This document shows, in pieces, positions 37,136-44,014 of a DNA stretch of 64,000 nt (position 1 is the stretch's first letter; each line of letters opens with the position of its first letter). Position numbers and translations under genes: made by a program. Below the pieces are notes generated by a model. That model was not told where the DNA came from, searched no databases, and saw nothing but the letters and a program-made list of their open reading frames with translations. This stretch comes from Ignavibacteriales bacterium (GTDB taxonomy: Bacteria > Bacteroidota > Ignavibacteria > UBA10030), in the NCBI GenBank assembly GCA_026390575.1, contig JAPLFR010000007.1, positions 124,001-188,000 of the forward strand. Reading direction: 5' to 3'.

Positions 37136-38374
37136 CTACGTCGTGGAGAGAGATTGACTGTCTTGTAATTCAGGAAGATACACATGAAACGTTGTTCCTT
37201 TGTCTATAACACTTTCGACGGTTATGAATCCTTTATGTCCTTTTACAATTCCAGCAACGATCGATAATCCCAGTCCTGTTCCCTTGCTTATTTCTTTGGT
37301 CGTATAAAATGGTTCAAATATTTTTTCGATATGTTCTGAAGAAATACCAACGCCCGTATCAGCAATGGACCAAACCACAAAAGTTCCCTCGACAGCATTC
37401 GGAATCGCCTCAGCCATCGTTTTATTCACTTGTTCACAAGTGTATGCCACTGTGAGACGGCCGCCCTCCGGCATGGCGTCCTTTGCATTATTGATCAGAT
37501 TCACCAACACTTGTCGAAGCTGCGTTTCATCGCCAAGTACAATGGCCGAATTATTTTGGAGATTACATTCAACTTCTATATTGGATGGCAGATTTTCCTG
37601 AATCACAGACAGCACTCGACGCAAGAGATCAGCTGCTTGCAGCGGCACATGCTGCCCCTCCACACCGCGAACAAAGGAAAGTACTTGCTGAACAAGAGTG
37701 ATGCTTTGTTCAGCACTATGCCCGATAGATGTCAACATGGATTGGCTGTTTTTATCGTCATTCTTCCGCTTCAACAATTCTGCAGCCATCTTCACGGGAA
37801 CCAACAAATTCTTCAAATCATGCGCCATACCGCTTGCCAGCACACCGATACTTTCAATCCTATGGGCACGCAGTTGTTTCGCTTCCAGGCGTTTTCGTTC
37901 CGTCACGTCGATAAGAACGCCCTCGACATATCCTTCATCAGAGAACAAAGTGCCGGAAAAAGAAATGCATGCTTCCGTATTATCAAAACGCCGGACCGTA
38001 ATTTCAAGATTCCTTATTGTTCCTTGATTTTTAAGGGTGGTAAGAATTTGATCTCGATCTGCTATTGGGATTGCACCAAATATTTGTTTTACTTCCTCCG
38101 GCGTTTTCACTCCAAGCATTTCTAATAATGCATGATTTGCTTCCAGCACATCCCACGAATCTGCAGAAAGGCGCACCATGCCGGCAAGTGAGTTCTCAAA
38201 GAGATTGCGGTACTTGAGCTCGCGTTTGGCAAGTTCTTCTAACTCCCGCTGTTTGGCAATCATTTCCCTGCGCTTACTTTGAACAATTGCCATAATGAAT
38301 CCCACGGCAAGCAGGAGCAGCACAAAAGTCCCTACACCAATCGTCCATAATATATTTATTGCGGTATCGGGCAT
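37136..38374 (-). CDS. PAS-domain sensor histidine kinase
   Basis: A 412-residue membrane kinase with one N-terminal helix (about 7-31), a short coiled linker and a PAS domain (about 50-165, with YVEGVLIDVTERKR as the closing PAC). The dimerisation helix carries the phospho-accepting His185 in GMAHDLKNL. The ATPase domain has an N box NLINNAKDAMPEGG (292-305), DTGVGIS (339-345) and GTGLGLSIV. No response regulator is adjacent. It follows a seven-helix-like membrane protein by 12 bases, which may be its sensory partner. The HDLKN form of the H box is seen in some hybrid kinases. Confidence 0.92.
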   Translation of the reverse strand: MPDTAINILWTIGVGTFVLLLLAVGFIMAIVQSKRREMIAKQRELEELAKRELKYRNLFENSLAGMVRLSADSWDVLEANHALLEMLGVKTPEEVKQIFGAIPIADRDQILTTLKNQGTIRNLEITVRRFDNTEACISFSGTLFSDEGYVEGVLIDVTERKRLEAKQLRAHRIESIGVLASGMAHDLKNLLVPVKMAAELLKRKNDDKNSQSMLTSIGHSAEQSITLVQQVLSFVRGVEGQHVPLQAADLLRRVLSVIQENLPSNIEVECNLQNNSAIVLGDETQLRQVLVNLINNAKDAMPEGGRLTVAYTCEQVNKTMAEAIPNAVEGTFVVWSIADTGVGISSEHIEKIFEPFYTTKEISKGTGLGLSIVAGIVKGHKGFITVESVIDKGTTFHVYLPELQDSQSLSTT

Positions 38375-38386
38375 GGATGTAATCTT

Positions 38387-39052
38387 TTAATCATTTATAG
38401 ATGCTGATTTTGACTGACATAAGAACGCTTGAAGAAAGATGACGTATTGAACAATACCAAATAAGAAATTTGACAGTAAGATGACTTGCATCGTTCGGCG
38501 CGGCAGATTGATCAACATAACATTGTACATTGTATCAAGAAATAACGCTGCTGATGCATACAGTATAATTCCTGAGACCACTAGAAATCGAGGATCTATC
38601 TCCCACTCGAATTTATGTTCCTTAGAAATGGAAAAAAGTATCCAGCTACCAAAACCTATTTGAATAATCTGTGATACTGCTCCCGAATATACATCCTTGA
38701 AATAGAACGGTTCAAATGAAAATTTCCCAATAATCCATACCGCGACATAAATACCATATGCCGCCCAGAGCAGATCGCCATATCGTTTACTTGGCTTCCA
38801 AAGAAAATATATACATGAGTAAAGGGATATTTCGACAAGGCTGGACCAATGAATCATCCATAGATTTCGGATGTTAGAAACGACCATTACAATATCCACA
38901 ATACCATTTGCGAGACAAAACAGTATATAAATATCAAGCAACCGGAGGGGTTTGGAGAGATATCTCCACTTCCACAGACCGATTATTCCTACAATACACA
39001 TGAAGATCAGAGTAATACTAAATATGGTAACTCCGATTTGAGATAGTGTCAT
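38387..39052 (-). CDS. Multi-helix membrane protein, tandem paralog 1
   Basis: A 221-residue protein with six or seven hydrophobic helices and almost no soluble part. It shares with two neighbours on the same strand (39354-40055 and 40181-40861) the motif IWIIGKFSFEP followed by DVYSGAVSQIIQIGFGSW (about residues 105-140), and the helix order is the same. I recognise no named family. The gap to the histidine kinase gene is only 12 bases, so a sensory role upstream of that kinase is a reasonable guess. Confidence 0.75.
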   Translation of the reverse strand: MTLSQIGVTIFSITLIFMCIVGIIGLWKWRYLSKPLRLLDIYILFCLANGIVDIVMVVSNIRNLWMIHWSSLVEISLYSCIYFLWKPSKRYGDLLWAAYGIYVAVWIIGKFSFEPFYFKDVYSGAVSQIIQIGFGSWILFSISKEHKFEWEIDPRFLVVSGIILYASAALFLDTMYNVMLINLPRRTMQVILLSNFLFGIVQYVIFLQAFLCQSKSASIND

Positions 39053-39126
39053 TTAAGGCAATTGAGAGAATCTAACATTACTTGTTTTGTAACTCTAATA
39101 ATAATTTGTTTTAATAAATATTTTTA

Positions 39127-39314
39127 CCTTTCCGATTGCTTTAAGCAATCGGAAAGGTTTTCAAACGATCTCCAAAGCTAAAAAATAGTAACCTTATCAT
39201 TCCTGCGGATTTTAAGTCCGTTTCGATTAATAAATCGAAACGAGATCTCGACAAAGTCGGACGGGAATCTTGTGTAAGATACCCTATAATCCCGATTGAT
39301 ATAATCAATCGGGA
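39127..39314. repeat. Cluster of CGATT-type palindromes
   Basis: The gap between two paralogous membrane genes holds three strong palindromes: ACCTTTCCGATTGC with its complement (39126-39158), TTTCGATT-AATA-AATCGAAA (39221-39240) and TCCCGATTGAT-ATA-ATCAATCGGGA (39290-39314). CGAGATCTCG (39241-39250) is a fourth, short one. The last resembles TCCCGATGAAT-GAT-ATTCATCGGGA at 52107-52131. Confidence 0.7.
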
Positions 39315-39353
39315 CGGGTATGACATTTTCTTCCTTTTACGCAACAACCGTTG

Positions 39354-40055
39354 CTACTTTGCCATTACTTCTGTTTCCGAAATTACCCCAGAAGATATAG
39401 CTGTTTTACATAAGAATCCACGCAGGAAGAAGACATGTTCTATTACAATAAAGACTGAATTTAGCTTCCATATCAATCGCATAATTGGACGAGGTAAGGT
39501 CAGCATCAAATTGAACGAAGTATACAGAAAAAAAGTCGCTGCTGCATAAATTGCAATTCCTGAAACGACTAGAAAACGATAATCCTTAATCCAATCAAAA
39601 TTGGATCCTTTTGATATTTCGTACAACAACCACCCGCCGAACACCATCTGAATTATTTGCGAGACAGCGCCGGAATAAACGTCAGCATAATAGAACGGTT
39701 CAAATGTAAATTTCCCAATAATCCAGATTAGCAGATATACAGGAAACGCTAACCAAAGAAGCTGGCCATATCGTTTACTCGGCCTCCAGGAATAATAGAT
39801 GCAGGAATAAAGAAATAATCCAATGATGGTGAACCAATGATTCACCCACAAATTTCGAATATTATTAAACCCCAGCACACCATCCACGACAGTTATTACG
39901 AAGCTAAATAGTATATAAAAATCAAGTAAGCGGAGCGATTTAGTTAATTGTTTCCATTTCATTAAACCGACAAGTCCTACTACAAGTACAAATACTTGTA
40001 TGATATAATCAAGGATTATTGCTTGATATACTGTCATGGATGAGCGAACCAACAC
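39354..40055 (-). CDS. Multi-helix membrane protein, tandem paralog 2
   Basis: A 233-residue paralog of the preceding membrane protein, with the shared motif IWIIGKFTFEPFYYADVYSGAVSQ and the same helix spacing. The first codon here is GTG; an ATG six codons inside (position 40037) is an equally possible start, and neither has a good ribosome site. A polar tail of about 15 residues follows the last helix. Function unknown. Confidence 0.72.
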   Translation of the reverse strand: MLVRSSMTVYQAIILDYIIQVFVLVVGLVGLMKWKQLTKSLRLLDFYILFSFVITVVDGVLGFNNIRNLWVNHWFTIIGLFLYSCIYYSWRPSKRYGQLLWLAFPVYLLIWIIGKFTFEPFYYADVYSGAVSQIIQMVFGGWLLYEISKGSNFDWIKDYRFLVVSGIAIYAAATFFLYTSFNLMLTLPRPIMRLIWKLNSVFIVIEHVFFLRGFLCKTAISSGVISETEVMAK

Positions 40056-40180
40056 ATCATTTGATATTATCTGTGTGGATTACTTCTTCTTTTATCCATT
40101 GTATCTAATCTTGTAACAATCAAGACACATATTCCTTATGAGTTGTTGGTGATTGGTAGATTATATGGGCGTTAGCCGGT

Positions 40181-40861
40181 CTATTGAACTAGTAAATCGT
40201 CTGTAGCACCCACTACCAAATCCTGAGAAGTCCTCTCTGGCTTGCAGAAAAAACTTCTCAGGAAAAAACCGAATGTAAGAATAATTGCATACCAATTTAT
40301 ATGCCAAATAACTTTAAGCATTTGTGGAGACCACGTAAGTAGAACATTAAAGAATCCAAACAATAGAAAAGTACTAGTTACATAGATTATGACTCCAGAA
40401 GCAACCCAAAAACGCGAATCATTTTTCCATACGATCCGAGTATCTTTTAATACGGTCATCATCAGCCAGACACTAAATATAATCTGAATAAGCTGTGCAA
40501 AAGTATTAGAGTATACATCCAAACCGGACAATGGCTCAAACGAAAATTTCCCAACAATCCATATTACTATATATGAGTACAGGGACCAACGAAGAAGTAT
40601 TCCATTCCATTTACTAAATCGCCAACAATACAATGCCGCCAATAAAAGAGTTAGGTTTATAAGTGTATTAAAATGAATAAGCCATAGATTGTTGACATGA
40701 TAATAACTACCTAACACATGTTCAGTCCATCCTGATACAACCGAATAAATAATGTGTCCTTCAATATATCGTAATGGAGTGCTTAATTGTTTGAACCTTA
40801 ATATTCCAATAACTCCAACAAGACTCATGAAATCAAGACAAATAAAAAATGAAATTGGCAT
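40181..40861 (-). CDS. Multi-helix membrane protein, tandem paralog 3
   Basis: A 226-residue, more diverged member of the same trio. It keeps IWIVGKFSFEP and DVYSNTFAQLIQI, but the loop before the aspartate reads LSGL instead of FYFK or FYYA. It begins seven bases after the stop of the 40869-41201 gene, so those two are probably co-transcribed. Function unknown. Confidence 0.72.
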   Translation of the reverse strand: MPISFFICLDFMSLVGVIGILRFKQLSTPLRYIEGHIIYSVVSGWTEHVLGSYYHVNNLWLIHFNTLINLTLLLAALYCWRFSKWNGILLRWSLYSYIVIWIVGKFSFEPLSGLDVYSNTFAQLIQIIFSVWLMMTVLKDTRIVWKNDSRFWVASGVIIYVTSTFLLFGFFNVLLTWSPQMLKVIWHINWYAIILTFGFFLRSFFCKPERTSQDLVVGATDDLLVQ

Positions 40862-40868
40862 AAATATT

Positions 40869-41201
40869 TTATGCCAACAGCTCGCTCGATTTGTCGCAAA
40901 ATGGCGGACACGGTTGAATACCTTCCATGATCACCGCTTTTGTCATATCTTTTCCTGCTGCATCAATACCCACAAGAACTAAAGAAGGTGTCCCGTCTTC
41001 ATTTTTTCCATGATAAATGCGTAAAGCCTTACAACCGGTCTGGGCGAGTATTTTATCTATTGCAGCGCGATCGAACGAGCCACCGTGGTGCTTGGGATGG
41101 ATCGGATTTTTTTTGTGGCGCTGGATATGCTTCTTTGCCTCGTCCAAAGAAATTTCGTGTTTTTCCGCACCCGGAAATTTCGCATCTACTTCTTTTGCCA
41201 T
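40869..41201 (-). CDS. Conserved hypothetical protein (110 aa)
   Basis: A 110-residue soluble protein behind a strong site (TAAGGAGATTAACC). The N-terminal third is rich in Lys and His (EAKKHIQRHKKNPIHPKHHGG). The rest has an alternating pattern GCKALRIYHGKNEDG, LVLVGIDAAGKDM and ends with PCPPFCDKSS, a possible two-cysteine site. Similar proteins occur as hypotheticals in Bacteroidota. It is the last chromosomal gene before the transposon boundary. Confidence 0.72.
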   Translation of the reverse strand: MAKEVDAKFPGAEKHEISLDEAKKHIQRHKKNPIHPKHHGGSFDRAAIDKILAQTGCKALRIYHGKNEDGTPSLVLVGIDAAGKDMTKAVIMEGIQPCPPFCDKSSELLA

Positions 41202-41369
41202 GGTTAATCTCCTTATATGGTTAAAATTATAATACCGTTATTTAGTAAAGCACATAAAAGTGCAAAATAAAGACTCTTACGAGTCGCTCACGACATTATC
41301 AAGAAGGAGGTTTATTGCGTTAAAGTTTGCTTACAAGTTAAGGATTATTTGGAATTAAGCAATCATTCA

Positions 41370-41377
41370 AAAACGAT
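41370..41377. repeat. Target-site duplication, left copy
   Basis: AAAACGAT directly outside the left terminal inverted repeat. The identical octamer lies directly outside the right one (45804-45811). An exact 8-bp direct repeat of this kind is the footprint of transposition. Confidence 0.88.
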
Positions 41378-41393
41378 GGTAGTGGGGTCTTTT
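41378..41393 (+). repeat. Left terminal inverted repeat of the transposon
   Basis: GGTAGTGGGGTCTTTT, matching the complement of 45788-45803 at all 16 positions. Inward of this the two ends diverge. Confidence 0.88.
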
Positions 41394-41410
41394 CACTTTA
41401 AGGAACAAAT

Positions 41411-41551
41411 ATGAAGAAATGTACAGAGAATCACGACTATAAGCCCGTAGGGAATATTATAGAAAACAAGAAGGGCGACATGGTACAAGTTGTATATTGT
41501 CCCCGATGCGCTGATCGTAAAGAAATTTTAATTAAATCTAAAAAGGATTAA
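41411..41551 (+). CDS. Zinc-ribbon-like peptide (46 aa), transposon passenger
   Basis: A 46-residue protein with ATG preceded by AAGGAAC at good spacing. The sequence begins MKKCTENHDY and continues to VVYCPRCADRKE: a CxxC pair (Cys30, Cys33) plus Cys4 and His8 could make one zinc site. It begins only 18 bases inside the left terminal repeat, so its promoter must lie in or outside the element end. It overlaps the convergent next gene by four bases. Function unknown; it might bind nucleic acid. Confidence 0.6.
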   Translation: MKKCTENHDYKPVGNIIENKKGDMVQVVYCPRCADRKEILIKSKKD

Positions 41552-41733
41552 GCGTTCAACGCACCGCTTTCTAAGTCTAAAAGCTTTTTGTAGAGCGCGC
41601 TTATTCCGTCGAGAAACTCTTTTCTATACGGTACGGTGGTTAATAGGGTTGCATTACTCGTCGCTGTGCTTGCGCCCCCAGCTGAACCGATAGCGGCTTT
41701 TGTGATTTCAACGGTTGCTTCAAGAATGGTCAT
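41548..41733 (-). CDS. Small hypothetical protein (61 aa), transposon passenger
   Basis: A 61-residue protein with an excellent ribosome site (AAAGGAGCTATCC) before the ATG. The N-terminal half is Ala/Thr/Gly-rich (ITKAAIGSAGGAST), and the C-terminal half looks like one amphipathic helix (KEFLDGISALYKKLLDLESG). No family recognised. It is divergent from the next plus-strand gene with about 20 bases between them. Confidence 0.62.
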   Translation of the reverse strand: MTILEATVEITKAAIGSAGGASTATSNATLLTTVPYRKEFLDGISALYKKLLDLESGALNA

Positions 41734-41763
41734 GGATAGCTCCTTTAATTAAGTGTGGTAGAA

Positions 41764-42018
41764 ATGAAGAACGATAACAATAAAACATTAATGTTTGCAA
41801 TTAGCAATAGCTTATCAAAGCCGGAAGCAATCAGTTTTGCTAAAACAATGGACGGCGGCGATAAGTGGTATATTGCTAAGGTTTACGAGAATCCAGCCGC
41901 CCGCCATATTGAAGATCGAGAGCGATGGGTTGTTGTGCGGGATTTACGAAAAGGCGAAATTGTGCCGAACGGGTACGCGTTGTTTGCGAATAAAATAGAA
42001 TTGGCGGGCGTAAATTAA
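41764..42018 (+). CDS. Small hypothetical protein (84 aa), transposon passenger
   Basis: An 84-residue soluble protein with alternating hydrophobic pattern (KTLMFAISNSL, KWYIAKVYENP, RWVVVRDLRKGE, GYALFANKIE), consistent with a small alpha/beta or beta-rich fold. The start is uncertain: ATG at 41764 or GTG at 41755, neither with a strong ribosome site. No family recognised. Confidence 0.55.
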   Translation: MKNDNNKTLMFAISNSLSKPEAISFAKTMDGGDKWYIAKVYENPAARHIEDRERWVVVRDLRKGEIVPNGYALFANKIELAGVN

Positions 42019-42030
42019 TTAATTATTAAT

Positions 42031-42058
42031 TTGACAAAACAAAGAAAAAATACATAAT
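42031..42058 (+). promoter_or_regulatory. Predicted promoter of a short RNA
   Basis: TTGACA, 16-bp A-rich spacer, CATAAT (five of six to the -10 consensus). Transcription would start near 42065 and run straight into the terminator at 42107-42129, with no ribosome-site-preceded gene in between. Motif match only. Confidence 0.45.
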
Positions 42059-42063
42059 TATAT

Positions 42064-42129
42064 GGCATTTGTTGTACAAGGGTAACTCGTATGGGATACC
42101 GTGAAGAACCCGCTGAAAGGCGGGTTTTT
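42064..42129 (+). ncRNA. Candidate ~65-nt small RNA in the transposon
   Basis: The interval between a TTGACA/CATAAT promoter and a strong intrinsic terminator is about 65 bases. It contains the palindrome TTGTACAA and a GGTA...TACC pairing, ahead of the terminator hairpin. Its 3' end faces the end of the convergent DUF3800 gene. It could be a regulatory RNA of the element, the leftover of a leader, or simply a terminator with a chance promoter. Confidence 0.35.
42107..42129 (+). terminator. Intrinsic terminator
   Basis: AACCCGC-TGAAAG-GCGGGTT followed by T residues: a 7-bp G+C-rich stem and a T run. It ends the plus-strand unit and abuts the stop codon of the convergent DUF3800 gene. Confidence 0.8.
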
Positions 42130-42914
42130 CATTTTATACAAGAAAGATATACCATTCCATATCCCTCTATCCGTGAATCGGTATATCTTTTATTGAATTT
42201 TTTCTTTGTTGCTTCAACAGGCTTTTCTGTGAATCCACATATGTTTTGTTTTTCCAGTCCTTTTGTATGTAACGCATATCGCTTTATCGGATTTGCCAAC
42301 ATATCAGATAGTTCTAGTCCTGCGATGTTGGCTATTTTTGGATAGAAAGCGATTTCTTGTGAAAGCAGATGTTTCTGTATCATTTCGGGTGTAAAATAAA
42401 TATTTCCGTAGCGATAGAATCTATTAAAAGAATCTTGTAACATTGCGTCCTCATTCTCGCCTCGCGATTCAGCAAAAACAACGCCCGTGTCCTGTAAAAA
42501 TCTTAATAAGCCCACGTATCTGCCCATTAACGCCTCAGTACAATAATGGTATGGATGGTTAGGCGTTTTATATTGTTCCAAATGATTTTTCTTGTCAATT
42601 GTTACGCTAACCATTTTAAAGTTTGTTGTTGAAAACGAATCCAATAACAGATTGTCAAACTTAGATTGAAGTTGTTTATCAAGAAGGACAGAAAACAGTT
42701 TTTTCTTGTATATTATATCGTCTCTGTGAAACGTAATTAAATGAGATTTTCCAGCCCATATCTCTTTTTTTATTGCGTTAAATCTTTGCACTAAACATTG
42801 GTGCTCTGTGTCTTTAATTATTACTCCGAGCAACGATAAGTAGCGTTTACTAACGCATTCAACGTCGGAATAAGTATGATCTCCAGATTCATCTATGTAT
42901 ATTTTATAGGGCAA
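42129..42914 (-). CDS. DUF3800 protein, transposon passenger
   Basis: A 261-residue DUF3800 protein. The hallmark IYIDESGDH (Asp8, Glu9, Asp12) opens the chain, ESRGENED lies at 149-156, and LELSDMLANPIKRY with Asp204 completes the acidic set expected of an RNase H-like metal site. DUF3800 proteins are common in mobile elements and near defence genes, but no activity is established. It starts six bases after the stop of the upstream winged-helix gene, so the two are one operon. It might be a nuclease acting with that DNA-binding partner. Confidence 0.85.
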   Translation of the reverse strand: MPYKIYIDESGDHTYSDVECVSKRYLSLLGVIIKDTEHQCLVQRFNAIKKEIWAGKSHLITFHRDDIIYKKKLFSVLLDKQLQSKFDNLLLDSFSTTNFKMVSVTIDKKNHLEQYKTPNHPYHYCTEALMGRYVGLLRFLQDTGVVFAESRGENEDAMLQDSFNRFYRYGNIYFTPEMIQKHLLSQEIAFYPKIANIAGLELSDMLANPIKRYALHTKGLEKQNICGFTEKPVEATKKKFNKRYTDSRIEGYGMVYLSCIK

Positions 42915-42920
42915 TGCGGT

Positions 42921-43430
42921 CTATTTATTTTCCTCTTTCTCTTCGGTTGTTTCTCTAATTAATTTTTTCAATGGCGACTCATTAGGGTCGTCCTTTCGGT
43001 CAGCATTCTTTGTTTTTTTGGAATCTGGATATTTTTCTTTTAAGCCAAAATAATTATCGCCAATTAAAACAAAGTTTGCTGTATTCCTTAAAATAGTAAG
43101 CCTTGCCTCGTCTTCTGCTTGTTTGGTTTTTCCCAAAGTAAATCCGCCATCCCTAAGGGCTTTAACAATTTCATTCCAATGAGTAGCCTCGTTTTTGAAT
43201 TCAAGGAATTCTCTCACGGCTGTTGCAAGTGGACGATTGTAGAATTGGTCTGGCTTGATCTTTACTTTTCCGGTTAATGATTCGGTAGATACATCAGGAT
43301 ATGGGATTTCGTTATTTCCCATATCTTTCGCCAAAGCATTAAGCATCTTTTTTGCGTCACTCACTTGGTTAAAAAGGTCTTGCAATTTGTTTTCATATAA
43401 TTCATACGTAGCCTTTAATACGTCTTTCAT
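42921..43430 (-). CDS. Coiled-coil plus winged-helix-like partner of DUF3800
   Basis: A 169-residue protein behind a strong site (AAAGGAGATATAT). Residues 5-35 form a likely coiled coil. Residues 66-133 (RPLATAVREFLEF, THWNEIVKALRDGGF, ARLTILRNTANFVLIGDNYFGLKEKY) have the helix-helix-helix-wing layout of HARE/RNA-polymerase-delta-type winged helices. The tail is highly charged (Lys, Asp, Glu). It is the first gene of a two-gene operon with the DUF3800 protein, so it may recruit that protein to DNA or to a partner. The winged-helix reading is from pattern only. Confidence 0.7.
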   Translation of the reverse strand: MKDVLKATYELYENKLQDLFNQVSDAKKMLNALAKDMGNNEIPYPDVSTESLTGKVKIKPDQFYNRPLATAVREFLEFKNEATHWNEIVKALRDGGFTLGKTKQAEDEARLTILRNTANFVLIGDNYFGLKEKYPDSKKTKNADRKDDPNESPLKKLIRETTEEKEENK

Positions 43431-43479
43431 ATATATCTCCTTTCATGTGGGCGTTGTTTTCATTGCTTAAATATACATT

Positions 43480-43498
43480 TTGCAATTATAATATGCAA
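43480..43498 (-). promoter_or_regulatory. Possible operator over the -10 box of the DUF3800 operon
   Basis: TTGCA ... TGCAA, a 5-bp inverted repeat, encloses a TATAAT (43485-43490 on the minus strand) about 55 bases upstream of the winged-helix gene. No good -35 accompanies it. The winged-helix protein could bind here, but this is speculative. Confidence 0.3.
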
Positions 43499-43636
43499 GC
43501 ACTTTCTGTAATTATTTTAATTCATTGCTATACATATTTTACATTGCCTTGTATAGCAAGACACGTAATATGTGCCGTTATAATTGCCGTTTATGCCGAT
43601 ATATGTTTTGCTATACCAATAAATAGAAAATAGTAC

Positions 43637-43665
43637 TTGACACGTTATGCATATTTGGTTATATT
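43637..43665 (+). promoter_or_regulatory. Predicted transposase-unit promoter
   Basis: TTGACA, exactly 17 bases, TATATT: a near-consensus sigma-70 promoter pointing at the transposase, which begins about 350 bases downstream. The long leader is rich in hairpins and contains a 23-codon frame with an ideal ribosome site. Confidence 0.6.
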
Positions 43666-43725
43666 AGGTCAGTGAAAATGGACAGCAAACATACTGAAAA
43701 ATGCTACTCAGATAGAAATAAAAAA

Positions 43726-43754
43726 CCCGCTACCGATTGCAGTCGATATGCGGG
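43726..43754 (-). terminator. Minus-strand intrinsic terminator in the transposase leader
   Basis: Read on the minus strand, CCCGC ... GCGGG forms a hairpin with an inner stem and is followed by TTTTTT. It would stop antisense transcription entering from the transposase side. In the plus-strand leader RNA the same bases form a 5-bp stem just upstream of the 23-codon frame. Confidence 0.55.
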
Positions 43755-43800
43755 ATTAATAAACAAAACGCGAGAACCCTTAAACAGGAAAGGAGGCTAT

Positions 43801-43872
43801 ATGAAGATTTATTGGGGCAGGTTAATAAATCCCTTTGAAGGATTTATTAATTGTGCCCGTGATATATCGTAG
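43801..43872 (+). CDS. Possible 23-residue leader peptide
   Basis: ATG preceded by AGGAAAGGAGGCTAT, the best ribosome site in the element, followed by 23 codons (MKIYWGRLINPFEG ...). The frame is also open upstream from 43678, but without a ribosome site. A perfect 11-bp stem (TTAATAAATCC / GGATTTATTAA, 43827-43855) lies within the frame, so ribosomes on it could control folding ahead of the transposase. The size and lack of family leave its reality open. Confidence 0.4.
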   Translation: MKIYWGRLINPFEGFINCARDIS

Positions 43873-43875
43873 CAC

Positions 43876-43895
43876 AGCCCGCTGTAAGGCGGGCT
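43876..43895 (+). terminator. Hairpin in the transposase leader, possible attenuator
   Basis: AGCCCGC-TGTAAG-GCGGGCT, a 7-bp G+C-rich stem just after the stop of the 23-codon frame. Only two T residues follow, so it is weaker than the 42107 terminator, whose stem it closely resembles. A 5-bp hairpin GAGTG/CACTC follows at 43900-43915. The set could act as an attenuator limiting transposase expression. Confidence 0.4.
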
Positions 43896-44014
43896 TACCG
43901 AGTGCGCTAACACTCAATAAGCCCTTAATCAAACGCCTGCGTGAACAAGCGAATGACCCGATTCAATATACGTTCATTGCAGGAAAAAATCAACAATAAA
44001 CATGGAGCACTGCA

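Noticed and set aside
39141-39347. 68-residue minus-strand open frame
   Set aside because: It lies almost completely in a cluster of palindromic repeats and has no ribosome site or protein-like pattern.
43672-43872. 66-residue protein upstream of the transposase
   Set aside because: The upstream part lacks a ribosome site and crosses a terminator hairpin; only the last 23 codons have a good start.
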